64,000 nucleotides of DNA from Lachnospiraceae bacterium (GTDB lineage: Bacteria; Bacillota; Clostridia; Lachnospirales; Lachnospiraceae), in the NCBI GenBank assembly GCA_910575775.1, contig CAJTEY010000008.1:62001-126000 (forward strand), written 5' to 3'. Below are positions 42,987 to 51,614 of this stretch, piece after piece. The translations under genes and the position numbers were made by a program. The notes under the pieces were generated by a model. That model had not been told where the DNA came from, ran no database searches, and was given only the letters and a program-made list of their open reading frames with translations. Position 1 is the first letter of the stretch. The number at the start of each line of letters is the position of its first letter.

Positions 42987-43137
42987 AAACAGCGAGGCGG
43001 AAGCATGCGATCTCTGCCTGCAGAAGAGCGTATGATTATGGCGGGCGTCCGACATGAGCGAAGGCGAAGCGCAGCGAATGAAGCGGTGCGAAGCCGCAGC
43101 GAATGATGGATCTGCATGGAATGCAGAGGTTTTCACA
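42982..43137 (+). repeat. Composite palindromic element between nrdD and nrdG
   Basis: Outer arms TGTGAAAAC (overlapping the nrdD stop) / GTTTTCACA (43129-43137), perfect nine bp. Inside are TCTGCAT-GGA-ATGCAGA (43111-43127), a GC-rich run with repeated GCGAA and two direct copies of GCAGCGAATGA. The arms resemble those of copy G (GTGAAA/TTTCAC). No T-run, so nrdG should still be transcribed. Confidence 0.55.
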
Positions 43138-43158
43138 GGAAAGTGAGAGAACTATTTT

Positions 43159-43668
43159 ATGAGATACCATAATATAACAAAGGACGATATGCTCAACGGC
43201 GACGGCCTGCGGGTGGTACTCTGGGTGGCGGGCTGTACCCACTGCTGCAAGGAATGCCACAATCCGCTTACCTGGGATCCGGACGGCGGCCTTCCCTTCG
43301 ACGAAGCGGCAAAGCAGGAAATATTTTCGCAGCTGGACAAATCTTATATCAGCGGTATTACTTTTTCGGGCGGTGACCCGCTTCACTCGGCAAACCGGCT
43401 GGACGTGAGGAATCTGATGGAGGAGATCAAAAACAGATACCCGGGTAAAACAATCTGGCTTTACACGGGGGACAGCTGGGAGGATGTGCTGCATTATCCT
43501 GCCATGAAATTTGTGGACGTGCTTGTGGACGGAGAATTTCAGAAGGAGCTGAAGGATGCGAGACTGCGCTGGAAGGGCAGCAAAAATCAGAGAGTGATTG
43601 ATGTACAGAAGAGCCTGGAGCAGACAGATCCCTCCATCCCGGTGCTTTACTGTAAGGACTATGCGTAG
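43159..43668 (+). CDS. nrdG: Anaerobic ribonucleotide reductase activating protein
   Basis: Radical-SAM enzyme that creates the glycyl radical on NrdD. 169 aa, with the 4Fe-4S motif CTHCCKEC (Cys-x3-Cys-x2-Cys, within [13 protein letters not shown]), TFSGGDPLH as the SAM-contact region and [20 protein letters not shown] precedes the ATG. It overlaps nothing but is tightly followed by dut (11 bp). Cytoplasmic, works with a flavodoxin or ferredoxin electron donor. Confidence 0.95.
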   Translation: MRYHNITKDDMLNGDGLRVVLWVAGCTHCCKECHNPLTWDPDGGLPFDEAAKQEIFSQLDKSYISGITFSGGDPLHSANRLDVRNLMEEIKNRYPGKTIWLYTGDSWEDVLHYPAMKFVDVLVDGEFQKELKDARLRWKGSKNQRVIDVQKSLEQTDPSIPVLYCKDYA

Positions 43669-43679
43669 GGGGAACGACA

Positions 43680-44120
43680 ATGCGGATGGAGCATATTAAA
43701 ATTAAATATTTTACAGACAAAATCGAGAAGCTGGCTTACATAGACGGAAAGTCGGACTGGATTGATCTGCGGGCCGCAGCGGATTTTGTATTAAAGAAAG
43801 GGGAGTTTCAGCTGATCCCTCTGGGAGTGGCGATGGAACTGCCGGAAGGCTATGAAGCCCATGTGGTGCCGAGAAGCTCCACTTTCAAAAATTTCGGCAT
43901 TATACAGACCAATCACCAGGGCGTGATTGACGCGTCCTACTGCGGGGATAATGACCAGTGGTTCATGCCGGTCTATGCAGTCAGGGATACGGAGATCCAT
44001 GTAAACGACCGCATATGCCAGTTCCGTATTATGGAGAACCAGCCGAGGATTATTTTTGACGAGGTGGCGCATCTGGACGGGGAAGACCGGGGCGGACATG
44101 GCAGCACCGGGAAGCAGTGA
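43680..44120 (+). CDS. dut: dUTP diphosphatase-like protein
   Basis: 146 aa of the trimeric dUTPase/dCTP-deaminase fold: VVPRSST (motif II), [17 protein letters not shown] (motif III, with the active-site Asp), ICQFRIM (motif IV) and GGHGSTGK (motif V), all present. It clears dUTP and supplies dUMP for thymidylate. Next to nrdD/nrdG it fits one deoxynucleotide-supply operon under NrdR. GGGGGAACG precedes the ATG. Divergence from the E. coli form (YCGDNDQW in motif III) leaves dCTP deaminase/dUTPase specificity slightly open. Confidence 0.9.
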   Translation: MRMEHIKIKYFTDKIEKLAYIDGKSDWIDLRAAADFVLKKGEFQLIPLGVAMELPEGYEAHVVPRSSTFKNFGIIQTNHQGVIDASYCGDNDQWFMPVYAVRDTEIHVNDRICQFRIMENQPRIIFDEVAHLDGEDRGGHGSTGKQ

Positions 44121-44174
44121 TGCGGGTGAATGGCACATACAAACAGTCAAAATCCATATTTTAAGGAGAAAGAG

Positions 44175-45650
44175 ATGCCGGTACAATCGGAAAAAAATCA
44201 GGAAAAGCTCGTAAATAAAATTATGTTTCTTTATATTCTCGGCGTTGCCATTTCGGGCTGGGGATTTGTAATGATTATGTTAAACGGAGGAGTGCGTGAG
44301 TGCGTTTTTCTGCTGACAGGCGTGGCCGCCATCATAACCAAAGTTTTTGAGAAACAGCTGGGGAGCAGGGCAAAATATGTCTATGCCTGCATTCCGCCGG
44401 TGCTCGGCGCGGTTACGGCTGCGGTAGGAGGATCTAGTGAAAGTGCAGGTTATGTATGCCTGACGCACTACTATTTTGTGGCGACGCTGCTGCTGGTTCT
44501 TTATTATGAGCAGAAGATACTGAAAGTGAGCACGGCGGTGACCATTATAGTCAACGCGGCGATGATGATTGTATTTCCGGCCGGATTTTTGAAGCTCCAT
44601 CTTCCCATCGGATGGATTTTCACGGGGATTGTCTATGTGATTCTTTTTGTGGCATGCAGCTTTATTGTGCATCGGACGACGTCTCTTTTTGGAGTGGTGG
44701 AGGATAAAGAAAAAGAGGTGGAAAGCGTGCTTGATTCCGTGCAGATGCTTTCGGGGAAGCTTTATGAAGCGGGGACAGCCCTTTCACAGATTTCCGAGAA
44801 CGAAAGCGCGGCGGCACAGGAACTGGCGGCAACAAGTGAGGAACTGGTAGGGAACAGCAATATGCTCGGTTCGAAGACGGACGAGAGCATGAACAATCTT
44901 GGCGAACTGAAAGAATGGGAGAGTGTTGTTGCAGACAATGTGGAAAAAGTAGAAAAGACTTCCAGGGATCTTTTGAATAAATCACAGGAGAGTGAAAAGC
45001 TGCTGAATGATCTGCATAAGATCAATGGAGAAGTGTCGGATTCCATGCGGCTTACGACTGAGGTTGCGCGGAAGTTGTCTGATGCGGTGCAGGAGATAGG
45101 CGTTACCTTAAAGCTTATCAGCGACATTTCCTCCTCCACAAATCTGCTGGCGCTGAATGCGTCCATTGAGGCTGCGAGGGCCGGCGAGGCAGGAAAAGGG
45201 TTTGCGGTGGTTGCTACCGAGGTGGGCACCCTTGCACACAGCACACAGGAATCGCTTAAGGTGGTGCAGTCCGTGATCGAGCGGGTACAGAATAACGTGA
45301 CGGAGATCACAGCGCAGGTGGAAGAGAACTCGTCCAAGCTTGGCACGCAGAATGCGTATTTTGAAAATGTATTTAAGAGTATGCGGGATATGACGGAGCT
45401 TCTCAACGAATCGGTCAACGCGGTGCAGACGATGGGTGACACATATGCAAAGCAGGCGGAGGTAATTGAGAGAACCGTAACCATCAATCAGGATATTGCG
45501 GAGAGCATCCGGAAGGAGAATGAACAGTTCCATTCCATCAACAGCATGGCGGAAGGCAATGCCGGAGACACGGCGGAGGTGACCAAACAGGCCGGCGTCA
45601 TTAATGAGATGGTCGATGAAATGAGCAGGATTTTGAACCGGGAGGCTTAA
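44175..45650 (+). CDS. Methyl-accepting chemotaxis-type receptor
   Basis: 491 aa. About six transmembrane helices in residues 10-170, no extracytoplasmic sensor domain and no HAMP, then a long coiled-coil signalling domain with the conserved hairpin ([37 protein letters not shown] is the tip region, residues about 315-355). It signals to CheA/CheW or acts as a membrane-state sensor. AAGGAGAAAGAG gives the ATG at 44175; an ATG 45 bases earlier has no SD. Upstream genes are the nrdDG-dut group (54 bp), which is functionally unrelated. Confidence 0.9.
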   Translation: MPVQSEKNQEKLVNKIMFLYILGVAISGWGFVMIMLNGGVRECVFLLTGVAAIITKVFEKQLGSRAKYVYACIPPVLGAVTAAVGGSSESAGYVCLTHYYFVATLLLVLYYEQKILKVSTAVTIIVNAAMMIVFPAGFLKLHLPIGWIFTGIVYVILFVACSFIVHRTTSLFGVVEDKEKEVESVLDSVQMLSGKLYEAGTALSQISENESAAAQELAATSEELVGNSNMLGSKTDESMNNLGELKEWESVVADNVEKVEKTSRDLLNKSQESEKLLNDLHKINGEVSDSMRLTTEVARKLSDAVQEIGVTLKLISDISSSTNLLALNASIEAARAGEAGKGFAVVATEVGTLAHSTQESLKVVQSVIERVQNNVTEITAQVEENSSKLGTQNAYFENVFKSMRDMTELLNESVNAVQTMGDTYAKQAEVIERTVTINQDIAESIRKENEQFHSINSMAEGNAGDTAEVTKQAGVINEMVDEMSRILNREA

Positions 45651-45676
45651 AGGAACCGTCATTTAATATGCATAAG

Positions 45677-45733
45677 AAAACTCCTTCCAAGACATACTAT
45701 GGGAAACAATGGTAAGTCATGGAAGGAGTTTTT
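45677..45733 (+). terminator. Hairpin: terminator of the receptor gene that buries the spoVAF SD
   Basis: 13-bp perfect stem AAAACTCCTTCCA (45677-45689) / TGGAAGGAGTTTT (45720-45732), 30-base loop, followed by T then G. The 3' arm carries GGAAGGAG, the SD of the next gene, paired fully with its complement. Confidence 0.75.
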
Positions 45734-47158
45734 GTGTTGGACAATAAGGAAAAGATGACAACCTCCCTGCAGGAAAGTATGGCATATATGAAGGCGCATA
45801 TGTCACCGGATGTAAGTTTTGACGTGGTCTACCGCGTGATAGACGTGGGAGGCAGACAGGCGTGTATCTATTTTATAGACGGTTTCTGCAAGGACGAGCT
45901 GATGATGAAGATCCTGCAGTATTTTATCGGCCTGACGCCGGACAAGATGCCGGAGAGTGCCTATGAGATGGCGAAGAAGGCCACGCCCTATGTGGAGGTG
46001 GATCTCAAGGATAAGTGGGACGATATCATTTACAATATTCTGTCAGGTGTGTTTGCGCTCTTTATTGATGGGTATGACAGATGTGTGCTGATCGATTCCA
46101 GAACCTATCCGGCCAGAAGCGTTTCGGAGCCGGACAAGGATAAAACCCTGCGCGGCAGTAAGGATGGTTTTGTGGAGACGGTGGTCTTCAACACGGCTCT
46201 GATCAGAAGACGGATCCGCAGCACCGAGCTTCGCATGGAAATGATGAACGCCGGGAAAAGTTCCCAGACAGACATCGTGCTCTGCTATATGGACAACCGG
46301 GTGGATCACGCGTTTTTGGAGAAGGTAAAGAAGCGGATTCAGAATATCAAAGTGGATGCGCTCACCATGAACCAGGAGAGTCTCGCGGAGTGCCTCTATC
46401 AGCGGAAATGGTTTAACCCTTTTCCCAAATTTAAATTTACGGAGAGGCCGGATGTGGCGGCGGCCCAGGTGCTCGAGGGAGATATTGTGATTTTGGTGGA
46501 CAATTCCCCCTCGGCCATGATTGTGCCGACTTCGATCTTTGATATCGTGGAGGAGGCGGACGACTATTATTTCCCGCCCATTACGGGGACATACCTGCGT
46601 CTGACGCGGTTTATCATTTCGATTCTCACCTATATTATGACGCCCACGTTTCTTCTGCTGATGGAAAATCCCCAGTGGGTTCCGGAGAGTTTTCGGTTTA
46701 TCATGCTGCAGGAGGAATCAAACATTCCACTGATTGCGCAGTTTCTCATACTGGAGCTTGCCATTGACGGATTGAAGCTGGCGGCGGTCAACACGCCGAA
46801 TATGCTGAGCACCCCCTTAAGTGTGATGGCGGCTTTGGTGCTTGGCGAGTTTTCCGTCAACAGCGGCTGGTTCAACAGCGAGGTGATGCTTTACATGGCG
46901 TTTGTGGCCATCGCCAACTACACCCAGCAGAACTATGAGCTTGGCTACGCCCTAAAATTTATGCGGATTATCAATCTTATTTTGACAGCGATTTTTGGCA
47001 TTTACGGTTATGTGGGGGCGATTTTGCTCTTCCTGCTGTCCATTGCCTTCAATAAGACATTGTCGGATAAAAGCTATATCTATCCCTTGCTGCCTTTCAA
47101 CTTCAGACAGTTGACGAAAAGGCTCCTGCGTCTTCGCCTCCCGGAGGCAAAACGATAA
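45734..47158 (+). CDS. spoVAF: SpoVAF-like spore germination protein (GerA family)
   Basis: Spore inner-membrane protein of the GerAA/SpoVAF family. N-terminal soluble half with FDVVYRVIDVGGRQACIYFIDG and RRRIRSTELRMEMMNAG-like pattern, IVILVDNSPSAMIVP, then four to five C-terminal helices (LTRFIISILTYIMTPTFLLLM, PLSVMAALVLGEF, LGYALKFMRIINLILT). SpoVAF is normally in the spoVA operon; here it is alone. The GTG at 45734 is preferred since GGAAGGAG lies five bases upstream; the ATG 45719 inside the hairpin has no SD and TTG 45737 is possible. It is likely made in the forespore under sigma-G, but I found no clear promoter. Confidence 0.8.
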   Translation: MLDNKEKMTTSLQESMAYMKAHMSPDVSFDVVYRVIDVGGRQACIYFIDGFCKDELMMKILQYFIGLTPDKMPESAYEMAKKATPYVEVDLKDKWDDIIYNILSGVFALFIDGYDRCVLIDSRTYPARSVSEPDKDKTLRGSKDGFVETVVFNTALIRRRIRSTELRMEMMNAGKSSQTDIVLCYMDNRVDHAFLEKVKKRIQNIKVDALTMNQESLAECLYQRKWFNPFPKFKFTERPDVAAAQVLEGDIVILVDNSPSAMIVPTSIFDIVEEADDYYFPPITGTYLRLTRFIISILTYIMTPTFLLLMENPQWVPESFRFIMLQEESNIPLIAQFLILELAIDGLKLAAVNTPNMLSTPLSVMAALVLGEFSVNSGWFNSEVMLYMAFVAIANYTQQNYELGYALKFMRIINLILTAIFGIYGYVGAILLFLLSIAFNKTLSDKSYIYPLLPFNFRQLTKRLLRLRLPEAKR

Positions 47159-47275
47159 AACTTTTTGAGATAAATTTAGCTTATTATTAAGCTTGCAATA
47201 GCTAATAAGATAACTAAAATGTGATGCTGAATTTTGTGCGTATTTCATAAAAAAGGAAAAGAAAATTTGTTTTAC

Positions 47276-47345
47276 TTGTTATTTTCTGGCTGCGATAGTA
47301 AAATGAGAGGCAATAAGAATGCGTTTGTGTCTGTCGCAGCCAGAA
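47276..47345 (+). promoter_or_regulatory. Promoter with inverted-repeat operator, SGNH/GH1-ManA group
   Basis: TTGTTA, 17 bases, TAAAAT (47276-47304). A 12-bp perfect inverted repeat TTCTGGCTGCGA (47284-47295) / TCGCAGCCAGAA (47334-47345) has its left arm in the promoter spacer and the right arm about 24 bases after the expected start site. Because the left arm would not be transcribed from this promoter, a DNA-level operator is more likely than an RNA hairpin. Confidence 0.6.
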
Positions 47346-47439
47346 TAATTTGTTAGTCAAATATGAGTTAAAATTAGTCTTGCATGCGGCATGCCGTTGG
47401 CCGGCGGATACGATTCAGATGGCGGAGGAGAACGGGAAA

Positions 47440-48549
47440 ATGGGATATGAAATACATGTCGAAAAGGGATGGGTGAACAGGGGAAATCTGTACCGAATAA
47501 AGGAACTGATGAGACGGGCTGAAAAGGGAGACCGTATGACACTGGCATTTTTGGGTGGTTCCATCACCCAGGGATCGGTCTCTTCGCAGTATACAAACTG
47601 CTATGCTTATCTTGTTTATGACTGGTTTGTAAGGCGGTTTCCCAAAACGGCATTTACTTATGTGAATGCAGGAGTGGGAGGCACGACATCCCAGTTTGGC
47701 GCAGCCAGAGTGGAGGAAGATGTGCTGGCTTTCAAACCGGATTTTGTTATTATCGAATTTTCGGTCAATGATGAGAATACGGATTTTTACCGGGAAACCT
47801 ATGAAGGGTTGGTGCGGAACGTGTACGGAAATGCACTGGATCCGGCAGTCTTACTGGTACATAATATGTTTTACGACTCGGGCGTGAGTGCGGAGGAGAA
47901 GCACAGGGAGATCGGGACGCACTATCATCTGCCGAGCGTCAGCATGAAGCCGTCCATCTATGCGCCGATAGAGGCAGGAGCGATTGACAGGCGGGAACTT
48001 ACGCCGGATGACCTGCATCCTAATTCGGAGGGGCACGCCCTGCTGGCGGAGGTCATTACGGACTGTCTGGATCAGATCTATATGCAGAGGCGGGAGGCAG
48101 AGGAACCCTTTTTCATGCCGGAGCCTCTGACGAGAAATGCCTATGAAAAGGTAAGACGTTTTCAAAATTACAACAGCGACCCGGCCTGCGCTGGATTTTC
48201 GGCGGACAGGACGCTGAAAAAATATGCCAATGATATGTTTTGCGGCGGCTGGACGGCATCAATACAGGGTGCGAAAATTTGCTTTGAGGTGGAAGGAACG
48301 GAGATCGCCGTGCAGTACCGCAAGTCGGTAAAACGTCCCGCGCCTGTGGCGGTCGCGGTGCTGGACGGGGATGAGGAAAACGCGGTTACGCTTGACGCAA
48401 ATTTTGAGGAAGACTGGGGGGACAGCCTGCATATCGATACGCTGGCGTATCACATTTCACCCGGCATGCACCGGGTGGAAATAAGGATTGCGCAGACACA
48501 CGCGGATGATGCAGTGCCTTTTTATCTGGTATCCTTGATCACAGCGTGA
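47440..48549 (+). CDS. SGNH/GDSL-type hydrolase, likely carbohydrate esterase
   Basis: 369 aa. Block I LAFLGGSITQGS holds the catalytic serine, block II NAGVGGTTS, block III FSVNDEN, and block V DDLHPNSEGH has the Asp and His. A C-terminal beta-sandwich-like part (residues about 230-369) may bind carbohydrate. No signal peptide, so it acts on imported oligosaccharides, for example deacetylation. GGAGGAG lies nine bases before the ATG; an in-frame ATG 21 bases earlier overlaps that SD. It precedes the GH1-ManA fusion and likely shares its promoter, which points to acetylated hemicellulose or mannoside use. Confidence 0.83.
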   Translation: MGYEIHVEKGWVNRGNLYRIKELMRRAEKGDRMTLAFLGGSITQGSVSSQYTNCYAYLVYDWFVRRFPKTAFTYVNAGVGGTTSQFGAARVEEDVLAFKPDFVIIEFSVNDENTDFYRETYEGLVRNVYGNALDPAVLLVHNMFYDSGVSAEEKHREIGTHYHLPSVSMKPSIYAPIEAGAIDRRELTPDDLHPNSEGHALLAEVITDCLDQIYMQRREAEEPFFMPEPLTRNAYEKVRRFQNYNSDPACAGFSADRTLKKYANDMFCGGWTASIQGAKICFEVEGTEIAVQYRKSVKRPAPVAVAVLDGDEENAVTLDANFEEDWGDSLHIDTLAYHISPGMHRVEIRIAQTHADDAVPFYLVSLITA

Positions 48550-48552
48550 AAA

Positions 48553-48669
48553 ACGCGAAAAGTGCTTTTAATGATGTCCCGTCATTGGACGGCGGCACAA
48601 AAGTCAGCAAGCTGACTTGGAAGTACTATGTTTCGCGTCAGAGAATGCCTGAAAAGAGGCACTCTCTGA
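48553..48669 (+). repeat. Composite palindromic element, copy F (full form with insert)
   Basis: Outer ACGCGAAA (48553-48560) / TTTCGCGT (48631-48638); second stem AGTGCTT / AAGTACT with bulge ATG on the 3' side; core GATGTCCCGTC-ATT-GGACGG; an additional hairpin AAGTCAGC-AA-GCTGACTT; then CAGAGAATGCCT / AGGCACTCTCTG (48639-48668, one mismatch). It begins three bases after the SGNH stop. Confidence 0.75.
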
Positions 48670-48693
48670 CAATACGGGAAGGAGAGTACATAT

Positions 48694-50997
48694 ATGTTCA
48701 GAGAAGATTTTGTGTGGGGCGTTGCAAGCAGCGCCTATCAGGTGGAAGGGAAAGACACGGCGGACGGCGCGGGGAAATCGGTCTGGGACACGTTCACGGA
48801 GGAAGGAGGTATCGAGGATCACACAGATGCTTATGTTTCCTGTGACCATATGCACCGCTATAAGGACGACTATAAGATGATGCGTTTGCTTGGAGTGAAG
48901 GCATACCGCTTTTCCTTAAACTGGGCAAGACTGCTGCCGGAGGGAACGGGACGCGTGAATGAAAAAGGCGTTGCCCTTTACCGGGATATGATTTTGGAGA
49001 TGAAAAAGAACGGCATTACGCCTTATATTACAATGTACCACTGGGAGCTGCCGCAGGCGCTGCAGGATCGCGGAGGCTGGCTCAACGAGGAGATCATCGA
49101 GTGGTTTGGCGAGTATGCGAAGGTGGTGGCGGAGAACTTTTCGGATCTGTGTGAGTATTTTATCACGCTCAATGAGCCTCAGTGCTTCGTTGGACTGGGA
49201 CATCTGCGCGGCATCCATGCGCCGGGTAAAAAGCTGCCGCTAAAGGACACCTTTCAGATTACCCACAATGCTCTGCGCGCTCACGGGCAGGCGGTCATCA
49301 ATCTGAGAAAATATGCGAAGCAGCCTGTTCAGATCGGCTATGCGCCCACCTGCGGGATGGCCTATCCGGCGAGCAGTGCCCCGGCGGATGTTGAGGCGGC
49401 CAGAAGAGTGCTCTTTTCCTTCTACAATCCGACAGAAAACTGGACATGGAATGTGGCATGGTTTTCTGATCCCGTGTTTTTGGGAAAATACCCGGAGGAA
49501 GGGCTTGCCAGATTCAAGGACTATCTGCCGGAGATTACGAAGGAAGATATGGAGCTGATTGCCCAGCCGTTAGACTTTATGGGACAGAATATTTACAATG
49601 GCTATGTGGTGCGTGCGGGTGCGGACGGGGAGCCTGAGTTTGTGGACAGACCGGCCGGATTTCCCAAAACCGCAGCGGGCTGGCCGGTGACGCCGGAATG
49701 CCTCTACTGGGGTGTGAAATTCCTGTATGAGAGATATCGGAAGCCGCTGTACATCACGGAGAACGGCGTGTCCTGCCACGACATCGTGTCGGGGGACGGC
49801 AGGGTGCATGATCCTAACCGCATTACCTTTTTGGACAAATATCTCTCGGCGCTCCAGTGCGCAGCCGATGACGGCGCGGACGTGAGAGGATATTTTGAAT
49901 GGACATTTCTGGATAATTTTGAGTGGAGCAAGGGGTATACGGAACGGTTCGGCCTGGTGTATGTGGATTTTCAGACACAGAAGCGGATTGCAAAGGATTC
50001 CGCATACTGGTATCAGAAAGTGATGGAGACAAACGGGGAGGTGTTGTCAGTGAATCAGAAAGAAAAACCGATTTTATTTTTAAATCCTGTCTTCAAGCAG
50101 ATGATCTGGGGCGGCGAGCGTCTGGGGACAGACTGGCCCTACCAGATTCCGGGGGAAGGCATGGGAGAGTGCTGGGCGGTGAGCGCCCACCCGAACGGAG
50201 ACTGCACGGTCAAAGAAGGCGTTTATGCCGGAAAAACCCTGTCCCAGCTCTGGCAGGAGGAGCCGGAACTTTTCGGAAGCACAGGACTTGACCGTTTCCC
50301 GCTTCTCACAAAGATTATTGACGCCAAGACGGATCTGAGCATTCAGGTGCATCCCGATGACGCTTATGCGGGAACGCATGAAAACGGCTCCCTCGGAAAG
50401 ACAGAGTGCTGGTATATTCTCGACTGCGAGGCGGATTCCACTCTCGTGATCGGCCACAAGGCGAAGGACAAGGAAGAGCTGACTGCCATGATTAAAGAGG
50501 GCAGGTGGGGTGAGTTTATCAGGGAGCTGCCGGTGAAGAAGGGAGACTTTATCCAGATTGACCCGGGTACGGTGCATGCCATCAAGGGTGGTATTATGCT
50601 TCTGGAAACCCAGCAGAATTCAGATATTACATACCGGGTTTACGATTATGACAGGCTGACTGACGGGAAACCCAGACAGCTTCATGTGGAGCAGAGTATT
50701 GATGTGATCACGGTTCCGGCAAAGCCTGCCGCAGAGTGTGTCAAGGCGGCGGCAGACCTGCCGAAAGACCAGAAGAATTTATTGATTTCCTGTCCTTATT
50801 ATAAGGTGTGGAAGATTGATGTGGCGAAGCAGATTTCCTTCTCCCAGGAGCACCCCTTCCTGATTATGAGCGTGACGGCAGGTGAGGGGTTGATTAACGG
50901 GCAGATGATAAAGAAGGGAGATCACTTTATCCTGCCCTGCGGCTACGGTGAGGTGGAACTGCAGGGAGAGATGGAGCTGATTGCGGCATCCATATAA
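48694..50997 (+). CDS. GH1 beta-glycosidase fused to type I mannose-6-phosphate isomerase
   Basis: 767 aa, two enzymes in one frame. Residues 1-450 are a full GH1 barrel with acid/base Glu161 (TLNEP) and nucleophile Glu356 (ITENG); the loop NFEWSKGYTERFG is of the non-phosphorylated beta-glucosidase class. Residues about 453-767 are a full ManA: Zn ligands Gln551 and His553 (IQVHPDD), Glu571 (KTECWY), His628 (GTVHAI). So a glycoside would be cleaved, then sugar phosphate interconverted (mannose-6-P/fructose-6-P). At the join an in-frame GTG at 50050 has a perfect SD eight bases upstream, so a free ManA could also be made. Preceded by SGNH and copy F; GGAAGGAG before the ATG. Confidence 0.93.
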   Translation: MFREDFVWGVASSAYQVEGKDTADGAGKSVWDTFTEEGGIEDHTDAYVSCDHMHRYKDDYKMMRLLGVKAYRFSLNWARLLPEGTGRVNEKGVALYRDMILEMKKNGITPYITMYHWELPQALQDRGGWLNEEIIEWFGEYAKVVAENFSDLCEYFITLNEPQCFVGLGHLRGIHAPGKKLPLKDTFQITHNALRAHGQAVINLRKYAKQPVQIGYAPTCGMAYPASSAPADVEAARRVLFSFYNPTENWTWNVAWFSDPVFLGKYPEEGLARFKDYLPEITKEDMELIAQPLDFMGQNIYNGYVVRAGADGEPEFVDRPAGFPKTAAGWPVTPECLYWGVKFLYERYRKPLYITENGVSCHDIVSGDGRVHDPNRITFLDKYLSALQCAADDGADVRGYFEWTFLDNFEWSKGYTERFGLVYVDFQTQKRIAKDSAYWYQKVMETNGEVLSVNQKEKPILFLNPVFKQMIWGGERLGTDWPYQIPGEGMGECWAVSAHPNGDCTVKEGVYAGKTLSQLWQEEPELFGSTGLDRFPLLTKIIDAKTDLSIQVHPDDAYAGTHENGSLGKTECWYILDCEADSTLVIGHKAKDKEELTAMIKEGRWGEFIRELPVKKGDFIQIDPGTVHAIKGGIMLLETQQNSDITYRVYDYDRLTDGKPRQLHVEQSIDVITVPAKPAAECVKAAADLPKDQKNLLISCPYYKVWKIDVAKQISFSQEHPFLIMSVTAGEGLINGQMIKKGDHFILPCGYGEVELQGEMELIAASI
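50035..50052 (+). promoter_or_regulatory. Internal SD and GTG at the GH1-ManA junction
   Basis: GGGGAGG (50035-50041), eight bases, GTG at 50050-50052, in frame, at the exact point where ManA similarity begins (residue 453). Probably the ancestral manA start. Confidence 0.6.
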
Positions 50998-51000
50998 GTG

Positions 51001-51570
51001 TTACTTTTCGCATTGAGATAGAAACCACTCGTGAATGTTAGAGTTTTCGGACAGCTCCGGGTGGAAGGAAAGTCCGATCTGGTTCCTGCATTTTACGGCG
51101 ACGATATTGCCGTCCACTTTTGCCAGAATTTCCACGTTTTCATCCGCGCGCTCAATGTAGGGCGCGCGGATAAAAATCATAGGGTAGTTCCCGATTCCCG
51201 CTATCGGCTGTTCGGTGACAAAACTGGAGAGCTGTCTGCCGTAGGCGTTTCGCTTGACGGTGACGGGCAGTGTTCCCAGATGGGCGACGGAACTGCTGAT
51301 TTCTTGTGCCATAAGGATCAGCCCGGCGCAGGTGCCAAGCGTGGGAAGCCCGTCTGAAATCAGCTTCCGCAAAGGCGTAAACAGCCCGGATTTGTACAGA
51401 AGTTGTCCCTGCACGGTGCTTTCCCCGCCGGGCAGGACAATGCCATCGATTCCCTGCAGGTCACAGGGCTGTCGGATTTCCGTGCAGACAGCCCCAAGGT
51501 CTGTGAGCATATGTTCATGTTCTATAAAAGCGCCCTGTAAGGCAAGTACGCCGATTTTGATATTTCTCAT
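51001..51570 (-). CDS. pdxT: Pyridoxal 5'-phosphate synthase glutaminase subunit
   Basis: 189 aa. Releases ammonia from glutamine for PdxS. Class I glutamine amidotransferase triad: Cys in LGTCAGLIL, His and Glu in LSFHPEL; GGESTVQGQL oxyanion loop. The start at MRNIKIGVLALQG is set by GGAGG seven bases upstream; an in-frame ATG 66 bases further up falls in the repeat region. Second gene after pdxS, separated by palindromic copy G. It ends three bases from the convergent GH1-ManA gene with no terminator between. Confidence 0.97.
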   Translation of the reverse strand: MRNIKIGVLALQGAFIEHEHMLTDLGAVCTEIRQPCDLQGIDGIVLPGGESTVQGQLLYKSGLFTPLRKLISDGLPTLGTCAGLILMAQEISSSVAHLGTLPVTVKRNAYGRQLSSFVTEQPIAGIGNYPMIFIRAPYIERADENVEILAKVDGNIVAVKCRNQIGLSFHPELSENSNIHEWFLSQCEK

Positions 51571-51614
51571 CCTAACCTCCGTAAATTCGCTTTGTGGAAT
51601 TTCAAATCTGCACG

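Noticed and set aside
42987..43158. CRISPR-like array from GCGAA repeats
   Set aside because: Repeats are short, irregular and form one palindromic block without spacers of constant size; no cas genes.
47284..47345. Invertible (phase-variable) promoter flanked by inverted repeats
   Set aside because: The -35 lies outside the repeats and the spacer is only 38 bases, too short for usual site-specific inversion; no invertase gene is near.
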